Below, piece by piece: positions 40,101 through 50,887 of a stretch of 64,000 nucleotides of DNA. The first letter of the stretch is position 1; every line of letters begins with the position of its first letter. Under the pieces are notes generated by a model. It made no database searches and had not been told where the DNA came from. It saw only the letters and a list, made by a program, of their open reading frames with translations. Origin of the DNA: Xiphydria camelus (Eukaryota > Arthropoda > Insecta > Hymenoptera > Xiphydriidae); NCBI GenBank assembly GCA_963678675.1, contig OY783198.1, positions 13,092,580 to 13,156,579 of the forward strand. The letters run 5' to 3'. The position numbers and the translations under genes were made by a program.

Positions 40101-42411
40101 CGACACCCCCGGCGCCGCGCGGCACGCCCAGTCCTCCCGCACCACTGCGGGCCGGATCTGGCCGCCTTCGGGAGGCCGAGGCACCCTGTCGAGGGGGTGG
40201 GGGAACTAAGGGGTGAGCCCGCCCGGGCGCCCGGGGACCATCGACGAAACCACCACCGTGATCGTGTAGCGAGGGACTTACCGGACGCTGAAACGGTGCG
40301 GTCCGGTCGCGGCGCGAGGAATTGAATCCGCGATGCCCTCCTACCTCAGTCCTTCCTCGGGTGTCGCGCGGTGGCGCGTCAGGTCGGCGCTCCAGGCCAG
40401 CTGGGGCCGATGTCGACGCCATGATGGACGGCGTCGTTTGCGTCGCAGTTGTCGCTGTCCTCCTCGTCGTCCTCGCAGCAGCTGCTGGTGGTGTTGCTGC
40501 TGCCGCTGCTGCTGCTGGTGGTGTTGCTGCTGCAGCTGTCCGGGGGGAGTCCTCGATGCGACCCTCCGGTGTTGATCGGGCCGCTGGTGGTGGGGGCGGT
40601 GGCCTCGCAGCCGCCTCCGCCCGGACTCTCCTCCGGATCTCCTCCTCTTCTTCATCCGGAACCTCCCGACTTCCCGCGTGGTACTCGACGACCCCTGCGA
40701 GATACTCACGGGTCGCCGAGTATCTCCTTCTTACTGCCTCCAACTCAGGAGTGTGAGGCAGTACTTCCACTTCCGGGGGAGCAGGTGTTTGAGGAAAAGA
40801 GGTGTTCCGCCAGAACACCTCGTCGTCGCTCGACGACGACGACGACGATCCGCTGGATATTATTACGGATCGCCTGGGACGACCAGATCTTAAGACCCTT
40901 GGTCGTCCCGCGACGGAGAGGGTGACAGCTCCGTCGCTGAGGCGTCTGGCGGGGATCTCTCTCACCTCTTCCTCGCTCCCGGCACCCGCATCTGGTGTTA
41001 CGGCGGGCGCCTCTTCCGGTATCTCCTCCTCTTCCTCCACGATCACGTCCTCCATCCTTGGTGGTGTTCGGGGGGGGCTTATCCTCCCGGGATGGACGGC
41101 CGTAGAACAGATCGGCCCGCCACATACCGAGGTGGTAATGGTAGTGGCGGTGATCGTGGTTACCGGGCTGGAGGTGGGTATCTGGATGTCGCTGGGCGGG
41201 GTCGTCGGAGGGTCCGGGATCCTCTCGAGGACGACGAAGGGCTGCCTTCCCTGAAGCAGCTGTAGCCGTTGGCGGATCTCCTGCCGCTGCTGCTCCAGGG
41301 TCGGCACTGTTGTAGTCGTGGTCGGCGCTGTTGCTCCCTCGCTGGCGACGGTGGCGACGACGGGTGTGGGGGGAGTTGCGACGACGTCCGCGTACGTTGT
41401 CCCAGTGGTAACCGGTGGTGACCTCCGGAACTGCTGCCGCGGGCGCTCTGGAGACCGATCCTCGGTGGCCGCTCTTGTTCTCCTTGCCTTGCTCCTCGTG
41501 ACTCTTGGGGACACAGGCGGGGCGCTGGTCGCACGTCCTCGCCTGGTCGTCACTCCTCGCGTGGTGGTCGTCTGCGAGGGACGGGTGGAAGTCGGCGCAG
41601 AGGTGGTCGTTGCACCGCTTCCACTCCGTCGAGGAGGTGGAGTTGGTCCCCGGCCAGAGGATGTTGATGGACCGGGGCGGGGGGAACTAGATGTCCGCGT
41701 TCCCCCGAGCGCGCTCCGCATGGTATCGGCTCCTCGGATGTTCGGCCTCTGGGTCGACGCTCTTGATGGACCCCCGCTCGAAGATGTAGATGGCGAGGGT
41801 CGAAGGGGGACGGTGACTCCCGTCGCCCCGGCAGTCCGCACAAGATGTTGGGTGGCTGGAACCTGCCGCGTCGGCCCAAAGGTCAACGTCATTTGCGTCG
41901 CTGCTCCTCCCGTCCTCCTTGTGGTAGCGATGGAGGCTGCCACGGTGGTGGTCGTCGTGGCCGAGGTAGATGGTGGTGTCCTCGTGGCACCCGTCGTCGT
42001 CGCCGTCGCACTTATCGCCGCTCTTAAAGTCCTTACGCCCGCGCTACGTGTAGTAGTCGCGGGTCGAGAGCTCGCGGGGGCGGAGGTGTTAATGCCAGAT
42101 GTACTGGCTGTCGATTGGGTGGGAGCTGTCGAACGGGGATGCGATCGCTCGAAATGCGCCTTAACGTCTTTAAGGGCATACCTGCCCTTTCCGACGAAGG
42201 AGCACTGCGAGCACGCATATTGAATAAAAAGCCCCGCATGAGCCGGCTCATTATTCCTGGCCATAAGGGCCAGGTGCTTTGACAGCTCCGCGTTCCCTTT
42301 GAAACACCCCTTGGATCGAATTAGGCCCGAACCGCCGTAGCAGACCGGGCATCGAAATACCTCCGGTAGAGGTACCTCGATCCTCAGAGGGACGCGTGGT
42401 GGTGTCGCCAT
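37150..42411 (-). CDS. Retrotransposon ORF, unit 6, 1753 aa
   Basis: Intact; all RT, CCHC and endonuclease motifs present. Zinc-finger linker differs (AGLFIQYACSQC for AGLYIEYACSQC). It shares LERIPD with unit 5 but the EEEIPEEAPAVTPD stretch with units 1, 2 and 4. C-terminus PPEPEHND. The last ~8 residues differ between most units, suggesting little constraint there. Confidence 0.95.
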   Translation of the reverse strand: MATPPRVPLRIEVPLPEVFRCPVCYGGSGLIRSKGCFKGNAELSKHLALMARNNEPAHAGLFIQYACSQCSFVGKGRYALKDVKAHFERSHPRSTAPTQSTASTSGINTSAPASSRPATTTRSAGVRTLRAAISATATTTGATRTPPSTSATTTTTVAASIATTRRTGGAATQMTLTFGPTRQVPATQHLVRTAGATGVTVPLRPSPSTSSSGGPSRASTQRPNIRGADTMRSALGGTRTSSSPRPGPSTSSGRGPTPPPRRSGSGATTTSAPTSTRPSQTTTTRGVTTRRGRATSAPPVSPRVTRSKARRTRAATEDRSPERPRQQFRRSPPVTTGTTYADVVATPPTPVVATVASEGATAPTTTTTVPTLEQQRQEIRQRLQLLQGRQPFVVLERIPDPPTTPPSDIQIPTSSPVTTITATTITTSVCGGPICSTAVHPGRISPPRTPPRMEDVIVEEEEEIPEEAPAVTPDAGAGSEEEVREIPARRLSDGAVTLSVAGRPRVLRSGRPRRSVIISSGSSSSSSSDDEVFWRNTSFPQTPAPPEVEVLPHTPELEAVRRRYSATREYLAGVVEYHAGSREVPDEEEEEIRRRVRAEAAARPPPPPPAARSTPEGRIEDSPRTAAAATPPAAAAAAATPPAAAARTTRRTATTATQTTPSIMASTSAPAGLERRPDAPPRDTRGRTEVGGHRGFNSSRRDRTAPFQRPVSPSLHDHGGGFVDGPRAPGRAHPLVPPPPRQGASASRRRPDPARSGAGGLGVPRGAGGVGPGRVNAQPTLPDGSAPQPPFSETECVELIEAAEAVSSIGELEALAGRLATRFQAATPAGPGASGARNAPRRGGGRPRRRRAAEDTNPERVADHSDQPDPPLPPPMDRVSRATHIQRLYRQDPRRAFREVMQGPTVQCAVPRDRVLHHFEEVYRRREDPEGLVGGWPTEPPLQDDNDALVSPFSQLEVLRRLKNAANTAPGPDGLTYRDLRRVDPGACVLTAVYNACRRLEAIPEGWKTSNTVLVYKKGDQDDLSNWRPLAMGSVLAKLFAAVVADRLTVWATRNGRISPSQKGFLKYEGCYEHSFVLQEAIQDARRTGKEVVVAWLDLRNAFGSVPHVSIAAALEGAQVPASLRRLVASMYRGATTRVRTADGYTSEVNIQSGVKQGCPLSPIVFNLALEPVLRALASSDAGYDLRGTRLNTLAYADDLALVASDPAGMRLLLSAAERAAQRIGLHFNPAKCATLHMNCRRGRRVLPTVFPLQGEPVRALSDRDEYPHLGTPTGANVSQTPIKALVDIVECLKAIDASLLAPWQKFDAVAKFVLPRMDFGLRGMRMEKGPLGEVDRQLKRLAKGWFHLPQRASAEVVFLPPSMGGGGLLPLADLADALTIAHAFRMLTAEDEAVRTIASSGLRAAVRKRLGREPCMDDVAEYLSGSLEGDFARHGGDVKSLWTSARDAARRQSTKLGVRWTWSGEREELAIVLRATRDRSTIVPPAARSQIVHRMRVALVEYYRGTLLAKRDQGKVHEVSGRAKWSNHFLRTGGFTRFADWRFVHRARLNVLPLNGARPWEANDKRCRRCGSALETLPHVLGHCTPHSNAIQRRHDAIVDRIVKAQQLPGVVTTNRPVAGVVGELAQLRPDIVIRDDRSRVITILDVTVPFENRLQSWDEARARKYAKYAPLADQLQAQGYRVVVDAFIVGALGSWYWGNEKVLRWLRISSWYASMMRRLIVSDTIRWSRDIYVEHLTGARQYAPPEPEHND

Positions 42412-43459
42412 CTCGCAGTGGTCGGAGTGCGTTAACTGGGAACTTAACCGACGGTTAAGCTAAACTAACTAGGAGAGGGTACTCTAGGGGATTCGCCAGG
42501 CGGCGTGACGGTTTCCCGCCACAAACCGACTAACTCCTCACACTAGAGGGGATAAGGAAGATGGCGGCAACTGACGCGCGGGAGTCACTCCTCAGAGTGG
42601 CTCGCACGATGACAGCTGTCACCACCCGGGCTTTAAGGTTAGGGACTCCGGTGGGCACTTAGCCGCAGGGATCGCTCCAAGGAGCGACGCGCGCAGCAGA
42701 GCGCCTAAGCACCGGGGGAGGTTAGAAGGGAAATGTAGGGTAGGGTTAGGTCGCCTTACAGCAACCGACACTCGGATGCCTTAGAGCAAAGCTCGCTGGC
42801 AGGCGAGTGGGGGCTGATGGAAGGGAACCGGGAAATTCAAAGGGGTTAAAACCGATTCCTCCCTCGATTACTCCCTCCCGTTACCGGTAAGGAGCTCGAT
42901 TGAGGAAAGGGAGTTGGACGACTAGGAGGGGGAAAGAACACTCTACCTACCTCCGACCACTTAACGTTGGGACGGCGACTGCGTCCTCCGGTGGCGCCTC
43001 CAAGGGGGTTATCCGCGAACACTCCGCACTCGCGAACTCTCTGCGCGGCACACAGAGGGACAGCACAAATAAATTAACGACACTGCACGCAGTTACCGAC
43101 ACTGTACACACCGCGCGACACTGAACTTACTCTAACACTTAACACAGAAATAAAACTTAAACTAATCGCTTCCCGACCGAGCGTAAGGTAAAAGTCGCGA
43201 AAATAAAATCAAAGTTAAAATTCCTCCGGAGAGTGTAAAGGCTCTCAGGAGGAATGACTAGAATAAACCTAAGTCCCTAAATTCAAACGGGTGTAGAGAG
43301 CCCGGAATAATTATAAGTCCTATAAAAGAGTACCGCGACGCCGGTAAAATCGGTCGCGGCAGGGACAAGGTACAGGACAACTGATTTTTGGTAAAGGTGG
43401 ATGGCCTTGCCGTTCCTCAAACCTTATTAAAGGGAGGAATATAAAATTGGAAAGGATAA
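42412..43459 (-). other. Leader / 5' region of unit 6
   Basis: 1048 nt. Palindrome (one mismatch) at 42441-42461, YY1-like motif near 42558-42568, GTAAAG hairpin 1 near 43220-43252 and the U2-complementary arm near 43380-43415. Shares the rewritten segment near 43175-43215 with unit 5. Confidence 0.7.
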
Positions 43460-43610
43460 TTGGGCCAGTCCTGGAGGTACTGCAATACCAGGCCAACCCG
43501 CGGCAAGGCCGGAGCGAGCTCCCGTCACCTCACCCACCTCCAAAAATCAGTTTAATATACTGGATTCCCAATGGGAATCGTATCAGATATTAAGCTGATA
43601 AGAACAGATA
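43460..43610 (-). ncRNA. U2: U2 snRNA, 5'-truncated, gap between units 6 and 7
   Basis: Same 151-nt U2 segment; junction tail of unit 7 is GTTTT, the longest T tail in the window. Confidence 0.95.
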
Positions 43611-44576
43611 AAAACGCCATTTATTGAAAATTTAAAAAAAAAAAATTTACAATAAAAATGTGTTCCCCCGGAGGAACAATGCTCCCCCGGGGGTAATATA
43701 AATGACGCAGGCGCCACACAAAACAGAACAAGTCCAGAATTATACATAGATATTAATACAAATATAAGGGGGGCGGCTAATTACCCATCCCCCACTATTT
43801 GGGGCCCGTCGTTTTAAAGGAATATCTATTTATTTGTGCTGACGGGCCCTTACAATATAATACTGATGATCCCCCGTCGCCTTTACAGCAGACAGGGGAT
43901 GTGACGCCATATCTGCGGGACAAGGACAGGACGGCACCAACAGAAATCCAGCGGCACCCCATGACCAGCCATCCCCCGATCCATCTTTCAATGGACCGAG
44001 GCCGACCGGCCAAGGGGTACCAGCTCCACCACACTGCAGAGACAGACGGGACAACACATGGACAACACAGGACGGAACACGGTGCGGTGGGCAACACATA
44101 TCTTGAAACAAACAAAACCCGGTAAGTATAATTATGAATAGACGGTAAGTTATTAAATTAAATTCGATTAGTTCGTAATAACAATTATAGTATAAAAAAA
44201 AAGTACCGCCTATAGCAATATTAATAAATAGCGTAAATACTTAGAATAATACAGGATGCCTGTAATTCATCAGTTTATTGCTTTCAGGTGAGGAGGGAAG
44301 GACGGCCTCTCAATAAGGTAAGTAATATTATAAGTATAAAATTAAATTTGATTTAATGTAAATATTATTGGCAGGAACAGGGTTATCGCTTGATATCAAC
44401 TGGGTAGGCAGCTTAACTGTGTATGACAATGAATGAAGGCGAACAAGATGGATGATAATATATACAATAGGTGAGTGTGATGATATGAATATGAGACGCA
44501 TAAAAGAAAAAAAAAAAAAAAACGCTGCCACCCAAGCATACCAGTCCTTCCCAGGACCAAGGCAGGAGGGCATACA
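43611..44576 (-). other. 3' UTR of unit 7
   Basis: 966 nt. Core at 43953-44021, stem at 43802-43849, terminal hairpin at 43665-43693. Homopolymer A runs (T on the sense strand) at 43634-43645 (12) and 44507-44522 (16). Plus-strand GGTAAGTA occurs at about 44121 and 44319, and CAGGTGAGG at about 44286, so three donor-like sites lie within 200 bp. Confidence 0.75.
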
Positions 44577-47500
44577 TTAATCATCATTATTTTCGATTTC
44601 AAGCGGTGCATACTGCCTAGCGCCGGTCAGGTGTTCCACGTAAATATCGCGGGACCATCGGATCGTGTCCGAGACAATGAGTCGGCGCATCATCGAAGCG
44701 TACCACGAAGATATTCGTAGCCATCTCAGCACCTTCTCATTGCCCCAGTACCACGACCCGAGGGCACCCACGATAAAGGCGTCAACCACAACTCGGTACC
44801 CTTGCGCCTGCAGCTGGTCCGCCAGGGGCGCGTACTTGGCGTATTTCCGCGCTCTGGCCTCATCCCAAGACTGCAGACGGTTCTCAAAGGGCACCGTCAC
44901 GTCCAAGATGGTGATGACACGTGACCGGTCATCCCGGATAACTATATCCGGCCGAAGTTGGGCCAACTCCCCAACCACCCCTGCCACAGGGCGGTTCGTG
45001 GTCACGACGCCAGGCAGTTGCTGTGCTTTAACGATCCGATCGACAATCGCATCGTGCCGACGCTGAATTGCGTTGGAGTGAGGAGTGCAATGTCCGAGCA
45101 CATGGGGTAGTGTCTCGAGGGCGCTCCCGCACCGCCGGCATCGTTTATCGTTCGCCTCCCAAGGCCTAGCTCCGTTCAGAGGCAAGACATTGAGACGCGC
45201 TCGATGAATGAAGCGCCAGTCGGCAAAACGCGTAAAGCCGCCAGTCCGGAGGAAATGGTTAGACCACCTCGCCCGTCCCGACACCTCGTGGACCTTACCC
45301 TGGTCCCGCTTCGCCAGCAAGGTTCCGCGGTAGTACTCGACCAGCGCAACCCTCATCCGGTGCACTATCTGCGAGCGTGCGGCTGGTGGTACGATCGTCG
45401 ATCGGTCACGAGTCGCTCGCAACACGATCGCCAGCTCCTCACGTTCGTCAGACCACGTCCAACGCACGCCGAGCTTCGTTGACTGCCTCCGGGCGGCGTC
45501 ACGTGCCGAGGTCCAGAGGGACTTAACGTCCCCCCCGTGCCTGGCGAAATCCCCCTCCAGCGAACCGGAAAGGTATTCCGCCACGTCATTCATGCACGGC
45601 TCTCGGCCGAGCCGCTTCCTGACCGCCGCCCTCAACCCGCTACTCGCGATTGCTCTCACCACCTCATCCTCCGCCGTCAGCATTCTGAAGGCGTGTGCGA
45701 TGGTGAGCGCATCCGCGAGATCAGCTAGCGGAAGTAGCCCTCCTCCCCCCATAGATGGGGGTAGGAAGACCACCTCCGCGCTCGCGCGCTGAGGGAGATG
45801 GAACCAGCCTTTGGCCAGCCTTTTCAGTTGGCGGTCGACTTCACCGAGTGGCCCCTTCTCCATCCTCATTCCCCTTAGACCGAAGTCCATACGCGGCAGC
45901 ACAAACTTGGCTACCGCGTCGAACTTCTGCCAAGGGGCGAGCAACGAGGCATCGATCGCCTTGAGGCACTCAACGATGTCAACGAGCGCCTTTATTGGGG
46001 TCTGGCTCACGTTGGCACCGGTGGGTGTACCCAAGTGGGGGTATTCGTCGCGGTCCGATAACGCGCGAACGGGCTCTCCTTGGAGAGGGAACACAGTCGG
46101 CAGCACCCGGCGCCCTCTTCTGCAGTTCATATGCAGAGTGGCACATTTAGCCGGGTTAAAGTGCAGGCCAATCCGCTGTGCTGCCCTCTCCGCTGCGGAC
46201 AGGAGGAGTCGCATCCCGGCGGGGTCGCTGGCAACCAGCGCAAGGTCGTCCGCGTACGCCAAAGTATTCAATCTCGTCCCACGTAAATCGTACCCCGCAT
46301 CCGAGGATGCAAGGGCACGAAGTACGGGCTCGAGAGCGAGGTTGAACACTATGGGGCTCAGCGGGCAACCTTGTTTTACACCCGACTGGATGTTCACCTC
46401 CGAGGTGTAACCATCCGCAGTTCTCACCCTCGTAGTGGCCCCTCGGTACATACTCGCCACCAAACGGCGGAGAGATGCAGGCACCTGGGCTCCCTCCAGC
46501 GCGGCTGCAACGGAGACGTGGGGGACCGAGCCGAAAGCATTTCGGAGGTCCAACCACGCCACCACTACCTCCTTTCCAGTCCGACGTGCGTCCTGAATGG
46601 CCTCCTGAAGCACGAAGGAATGCTCGTAGCATCCCTCGTACTTCAGGAAGCCCTTCTGTGAAGGACTGATGCGGCCGTTGCGCGTCGCCCATACCGTGAG
46701 GCGATCGGCCACGACGGCGGCGAACAGCTTGGCGAGAACCGAACCCATCGCGAGCGGGCGCCAATTACTCAGATCGTCCTGATCCCCTTTCTTGTACACC
46801 AGGACGGTGTTGGAAGTCTTCCAACCCTCAGGGATCGCTTCCAGCCTGCGGCAGGCGTTATAAACCGCAGTCAGGACACACGCACCGGGGTCAACCCTTC
46901 GCAAGTCGCGATAGGTAAGACCGTCGGGTCCAGGCGCGGTATTAGCCGCGTTCTTGAGCCGACGGAGTACCTCCAGCTGACTGAAGGGTGACACCAGCGC
47001 GTCGTTATCGTCCTGCAAAGGGGGCTCAGTCGGCCAGCCCCCGACAAGACCTTCCGGGTCCTCACGCCGGCGATACACTTCCTCGAAGTGATGAAGAACC
47101 CTATCGCGTGGCACAGCACACTGAACGGTAGGGCCCTGCATCACCTCGCGAAATGCGCGCCGGGGGTCTTGTCTATACAGACGCTGGATGTGAGTCGCAC
47201 GACTCACGCGATCCATGGGGGGAGGAAGCGGGGGATCAGGCTGATCCGAATGATCAGCCACTCGCTCCGGGTTCGTATCCTCGGCTGCCCGCCTCCGGCG
47301 CGGCCGACCGCCCCCACGCCGGGGAGCATTTCGCACACCGGAGGCGCCGGGCCCAGCAGGAGTCGCAGCCTGAAAACGCGTGGCAAGTCGCCTTGCCAGC
47401 GCTTCCAACTCGTCTATTGACGAGACAGCCTCAGCCGCTTCGATGAGCTCGACGCACTCAGTCTCGCTAAAAGGAGGCTGAGGCGCAGAGCCATCTGGCA

Positions 47501-49841
47501 GCGTTGGCTGGGCGTTGACCCTACCAGGCCCGACACCCCCGGCGCCGCGCGGCACGCCCAGTCCTCCCGCACCACTGCGGGCCGGATCTGGCCGCCTTCG
47601 GGAGGCCGAGGCACCCTGTCGAGGGGGTGGGGGAACTAAAGGGTGAGCCCGCCCGGGCGCCCGGGGACCATCGACGAAACCACCACCATGACCACGTTGC
47701 GAGGGACTTACCGGACGCTGAAACGGTGCGGTCCGGTCGCGACGCGAAGAATTGAATCCGCGATGCCCTCCTACCTCAGTCATACCTCTAGCGTCGCGCG
47801 GTGGCGCGTCAGGTCGGCGCTCCAGACCTGCTGGGGCCCATGTCGACGCCGTGATGGTTGGCGTCGTCTGCGTCGCAGTCGTTGCCACCCTCGTCGTCCT
47901 CGTGGCAGCTGCAGGTGTTGTTGCTGCTGCCGCTGCTGCTGCTGGTGGTGTTGCTGCTGCAGCTGTCCGGGGGGAGTCCTCGATGCGACCCTCTGGTGTT
48001 GATCGGGCCGCTGGTGGTGGTGAGGGCGGTGGCCTCGCAGCCGCCTCCGCCCGGACTCTCCTCCGGATCTCCTCCTCTTCTTCGTCCGGGACCTCCCGAC
48101 TTCCCGCGTGGTACTCGACGACCCCTGCGAGATACTCACGGGTCGCCGAGTATCTCCTCCTTACTGCCTCCAGTTCGGGCGTATGAGGCAGTACTTCCAC
48201 CTCCGGGGGAGCAGGTGTTTGAGGAAAAGAGGTGTTCCGCCAGAACACCTCGTCGTCGCTCGACGACGACGACGACGATCCGCTAGATATTATTACGGAT
48301 CGCCTGGGACGACCAGATCTTAAGACCCTTGGTCGTCCCGCGACGGAGAGGGTGACAGCTCCGTCGCTGAGGCGTCTGGCGGGGATCTCTCTCACCTCTT
48401 CCTCGCTCCCGGCACCCGCATCTGGTGTTACGGCGGGCGCCTCTTCCGGTATCTCCTCCTCTTCCTCCACGATCACGTCCTCCATCCTTGGTGGTGTTCG
48501 GGGGGGACTTATCCTCCCGGGATGGACGGCCGTAGAACAGATCGGCCCGCCACATACCGAGGTGGTAATGGTAGTGGCGGTGATCGTGGTTACCGGGCTG
48601 GAGGTGGGTATCTGGATGTCGCTGGGCGGGGTCGTCGGAGGGTCCGGGATCCTCTCGAGGACGACGAAGGGCTGCCTTCCCTGAAGCAGCTGTAACCGCT
48701 GGCGGATCTCCTGCCGCTGCTGCTCCAGGGTCGGCACTGTTGCTGTCGTGGTCGGCGCTGTTGCTCCCTCGGTGGCGACGGGGGCGACGACGGGTGTGGG
48801 GGGAGTTGCGACGACGTCCGCGTACGTTGTCCCAGCGGTGACCGGAGGCGATCGCTGGAACTGCTGCCGCGGGCGCTCTGGAGACCGATCCTCGGTGGCC
48901 GCTCGCGTTCTCCTTAACTTACTCCTCGTGACTCTTGGGGACACAGGCGGGGCGCTGGTCGCACGTCCTCGCCTGGTCGTCACTCCTCGCGTGGTGGTCG
49001 TCTGCGAGGGACGGGTGGAAGTCGGCGCAGAGGTGGTCGTTGCACCGCTCCCACTCCGTCGAGGAGGTGGAGTTGGTCCCCGGCCAGAGGATGTTGATGG
49101 ACCGGGGCGGGGGGAACTAGATGTCCGCGTTCCCCCGAGCGCGCTCCTCATGGTATCGGCTCCTCTGATGTTCGGCCTCTGGGTCGACGCTCTTGATGGA
49201 CCCCCGCTCGAAGATGTAGATGGCGAGGGTCGAAGGGGGACGGTGACTCCCGTCGCCCCGGCAGTCCGCACGAGGTGTTGTGTGGCTGGAACCTGCCGCG
49301 TCGGCCCAAAGGTCAATGTCATCTGGGTCGCTGCTCCTCCCGCCCTCCTGGTGGTAGAGATGGAGGCTGCCACGGTGGTGGTCGTCGTGGCCGAGGTCGA
49401 TGGTGGTGTCCTCGTGGCACCCGTCGTCGTCGCCGTCGCACTAATCGCCGCTCTTAGAGTCCTTACGCCCGCGCTACGTGTAGTAGTCGCGGGTCGAGAG
49501 CTCGCGGGGGCGGAGGTATTAATGCCAGATGTACTGGCTGTCGATTGGGAGGGAGCTGTCGAACGGGGATGCGATCGCTCGAAGTGCGCCTTAACGTCTT
49601 TAAGGGCATACCTGCCCTTTCCGACGAAGGAGCACTGCGAGCACGCATATTCAATATATAGCCCCGCATGAGCCGGCTCATTATTCCTGGCCATAAGGGC
49701 CAGGTGCTTTGACAGCTCCGCGTTCCCTTTGAAACACCCCTTGGATCGAATTAGGCCCGAACCGCCGTAGCAGACCGGGCATCGAAATACCTCCGGTAGA
49801 GGTACCTCGATCCTCAGAGGGACGCGTGGTGGTGTCGCCAT
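44577..49841 (-). CDS. Retrotransposon ORF, unit 7, 1754 aa
   Basis: Intact. The open frame extends seven codons upstream of MATPP to a GTG, but no ATG lies there, so the shared MATPP start is used. Catalytic motifs complete; small changes include HVSVAAALEG and CMNDVAEYL. C-terminus PLEIENNDD. Confidence 0.94.
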   Translation of the reverse strand: MATPPRVPLRIEVPLPEVFRCPVCYGGSGLIRSKGCFKGNAELSKHLALMARNNEPAHAGLYIEYACSQCSFVGKGRYALKDVKAHFERSHPRSTAPSQSTASTSGINTSAPASSRPATTTRSAGVRTLRAAISATATTTGATRTPPSTSATTTTTVAASISTTRRAGGAATQMTLTFGPTRQVPATQHLVRTAGATGVTVPLRPSPSTSSSGGPSRASTQRPNIRGADTMRSALGGTRTSSSPRPGPSTSSGRGPTPPPRRSGSGATTTSAPTSTRPSQTTTTRGVTTRRGRATSAPPVSPRVTRSKLRRTRAATEDRSPERPRQQFQRSPPVTAGTTYADVVATPPTPVVAPVATEGATAPTTTATVPTLEQQRQEIRQRLQLLQGRQPFVVLERIPDPPTTPPSDIQIPTSSPVTTITATTITTSVCGGPICSTAVHPGRISPPRTPPRMEDVIVEEEEEIPEEAPAVTPDAGAGSEEEVREIPARRLSDGAVTLSVAGRPRVLRSGRPRRSVIISSGSSSSSSSDDEVFWRNTSFPQTPAPPEVEVLPHTPELEAVRRRYSATREYLAGVVEYHAGSREVPDEEEEEIRRRVRAEAAARPPPSPPPAARSTPEGRIEDSPRTAAAATPPAAAAAAATTPAAATRTTRVATTATQTTPTITASTWAPAGLERRPDAPPRDARGMTEVGGHRGFNSSRRDRTAPFQRPVSPSQRGHGGGFVDGPRAPGRAHPLVPPPPRQGASASRRRPDPARSGAGGLGVPRGAGGVGPGRVNAQPTLPDGSAPQPPFSETECVELIEAAEAVSSIDELEALARRLATRFQAATPAGPGASGVRNAPRRGGGRPRRRRAAEDTNPERVADHSDQPDPPLPPPMDRVSRATHIQRLYRQDPRRAFREVMQGPTVQCAVPRDRVLHHFEEVYRRREDPEGLVGGWPTEPPLQDDNDALVSPFSQLEVLRRLKNAANTAPGPDGLTYRDLRRVDPGACVLTAVYNACRRLEAIPEGWKTSNTVLVYKKGDQDDLSNWRPLAMGSVLAKLFAAVVADRLTVWATRNGRISPSQKGFLKYEGCYEHSFVLQEAIQDARRTGKEVVVAWLDLRNAFGSVPHVSVAAALEGAQVPASLRRLVASMYRGATTRVRTADGYTSEVNIQSGVKQGCPLSPIVFNLALEPVLRALASSDAGYDLRGTRLNTLAYADDLALVASDPAGMRLLLSAAERAAQRIGLHFNPAKCATLHMNCRRGRRVLPTVFPLQGEPVRALSDRDEYPHLGTPTGANVSQTPIKALVDIVECLKAIDASLLAPWQKFDAVAKFVLPRMDFGLRGMRMEKGPLGEVDRQLKRLAKGWFHLPQRASAEVVFLPPSMGGGGLLPLADLADALTIAHAFRMLTAEDEVVRAIASSGLRAAVRKRLGREPCMNDVAEYLSGSLEGDFARHGGDVKSLWTSARDAARRQSTKLGVRWTWSDEREELAIVLRATRDRSTIVPPAARSQIVHRMRVALVEYYRGTLLAKRDQGKVHEVSGRARWSNHFLRTGGFTRFADWRFIHRARLNVLPLNGARPWEANDKRCRRCGSALETLPHVLGHCTPHSNAIQRRHDAIVDRIVKAQQLPGVVTTNRPVAGVVGELAQLRPDIVIRDDRSRVITILDVTVPFENRLQSWDEARARKYAKYAPLADQLQAQGYRVVVDAFIVGALGSWYWGNEKVLRWLRISSWYASMMRRLIVSDTIRWSRDIYVEHLTGARQYAPLEIENNDD

Positions 49842-50887
49842 CTCGCAGTGGTCGGAGTACACTAAACGGGAACTTAACCGACGGTTAAGTTAAACTAACT
49901 AGGAGAGGGTACTCTAGGGGATTCGCCAGGCGGCGTGACAGTTTCCCGCCACAAACCGACTAACTCCTCGCACTAGAGGGGATAAGGAAGATGGCGGCAA
50001 CTGACGCGCGGGAGTCACTCCTCAGAGTGGCTCGCACGATGACAGCTGTCACCACCCGTGCAAAGAGGTTAGGGACTCCGATGGGCACTTAGCCGCGGGG
50101 ATCACTCCAAGGAGCGACGCGCGCAGCAGAGCGCCTGACACCGGGGGAGGTTAGAAGGGAAATGTAGGGTAGGGTTAGGTCGCCTTACAGCAACCGACAC
50201 TCGGATGCCTTAGAGCAAAGCTCGCTGGCAGGCGAGTGGGGGCTGATGGAAGGGAACCGGGAAATTTAAAAGGGTTAAAACCGATTCCTCCCTCGATTAC
50301 TCCCTCCCGTTACCGGTAAGGAGCTCGATTGAGGAAAGGGAGTTGGACGACTAGGAGGGGGAAAGAACACTCTACCTACCTCCGACCACTTAACGTTGGG
50401 ACGACGACTGCGTCCTCCGGTGGCGCCTCCAAGGGGGTTATCCGCGAACACTCCGCACTCGCGAACTCTCTGCGCGGCACACAGAGGGACAGCACAAATA
50501 AATTAACGACACTGCACGCAGTTACCGACACTGTACACACCGCGCGACACTGAACTTAATAAATTAACACTTAACACAGAAAAATAAAACTTAAACTAAT
50601 CGCTTCCCGACCGAGAGCGTAAGACTTTAAAATTCCTCCGGAGAGTGTAAAGGCTCTCAGGAGGAAAGACTAGAAATAAAACTAAGTCCAAATATAAAAT
50701 TCAAACGGGTGTAAAGAGCCCGGAATAATTATAAGTCTAAAGGTAGTACTGTAGAAGAGTACCGCGACACCGGTAAAATCGGTCGCGGCAGGGATAAGGT
50801 ATGGAAAACTGATTTTTGGTAAAGGTGGATGGCCTTGCCGTTCCTCAAACCTTATTAAAGGGAGGAATTATAAATTGGAAAGGATAA
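49842..50887 (-). other. Leader / 5' region of unit 7
   Basis: 1046 nt. Palindrome at 49871-49891, YY1-like motif near 49988-49998, hairpins near 50631-50664 and 50760-50787, U2-complementary arm near 50805-50840. Just upstream of the ATG it shares GTACACTAAACGGG with unit 8 only. Confidence 0.7.

Larger units (their letters stand above)
36232..43610 (-). mobile_element. Unit 6 of the array, 7379 bp
   Basis: U2 fragment 43610-43460, leader 43459-42412, ORF 42411-37150, 3' UTR 37149-36232. Intact ORF. Patchy similarity: parts of the low-complexity region match units 1-4 and others match unit 5, suggesting gene conversion. Confidence 0.85.

Noticed and set aside
49842..49862. Upstream GTG start adding seven residues (MYSDHCE) in units 7 and 8
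   Set aside because: The first codon is GTG, other units lack it, and MATPP is shared by all complete units.
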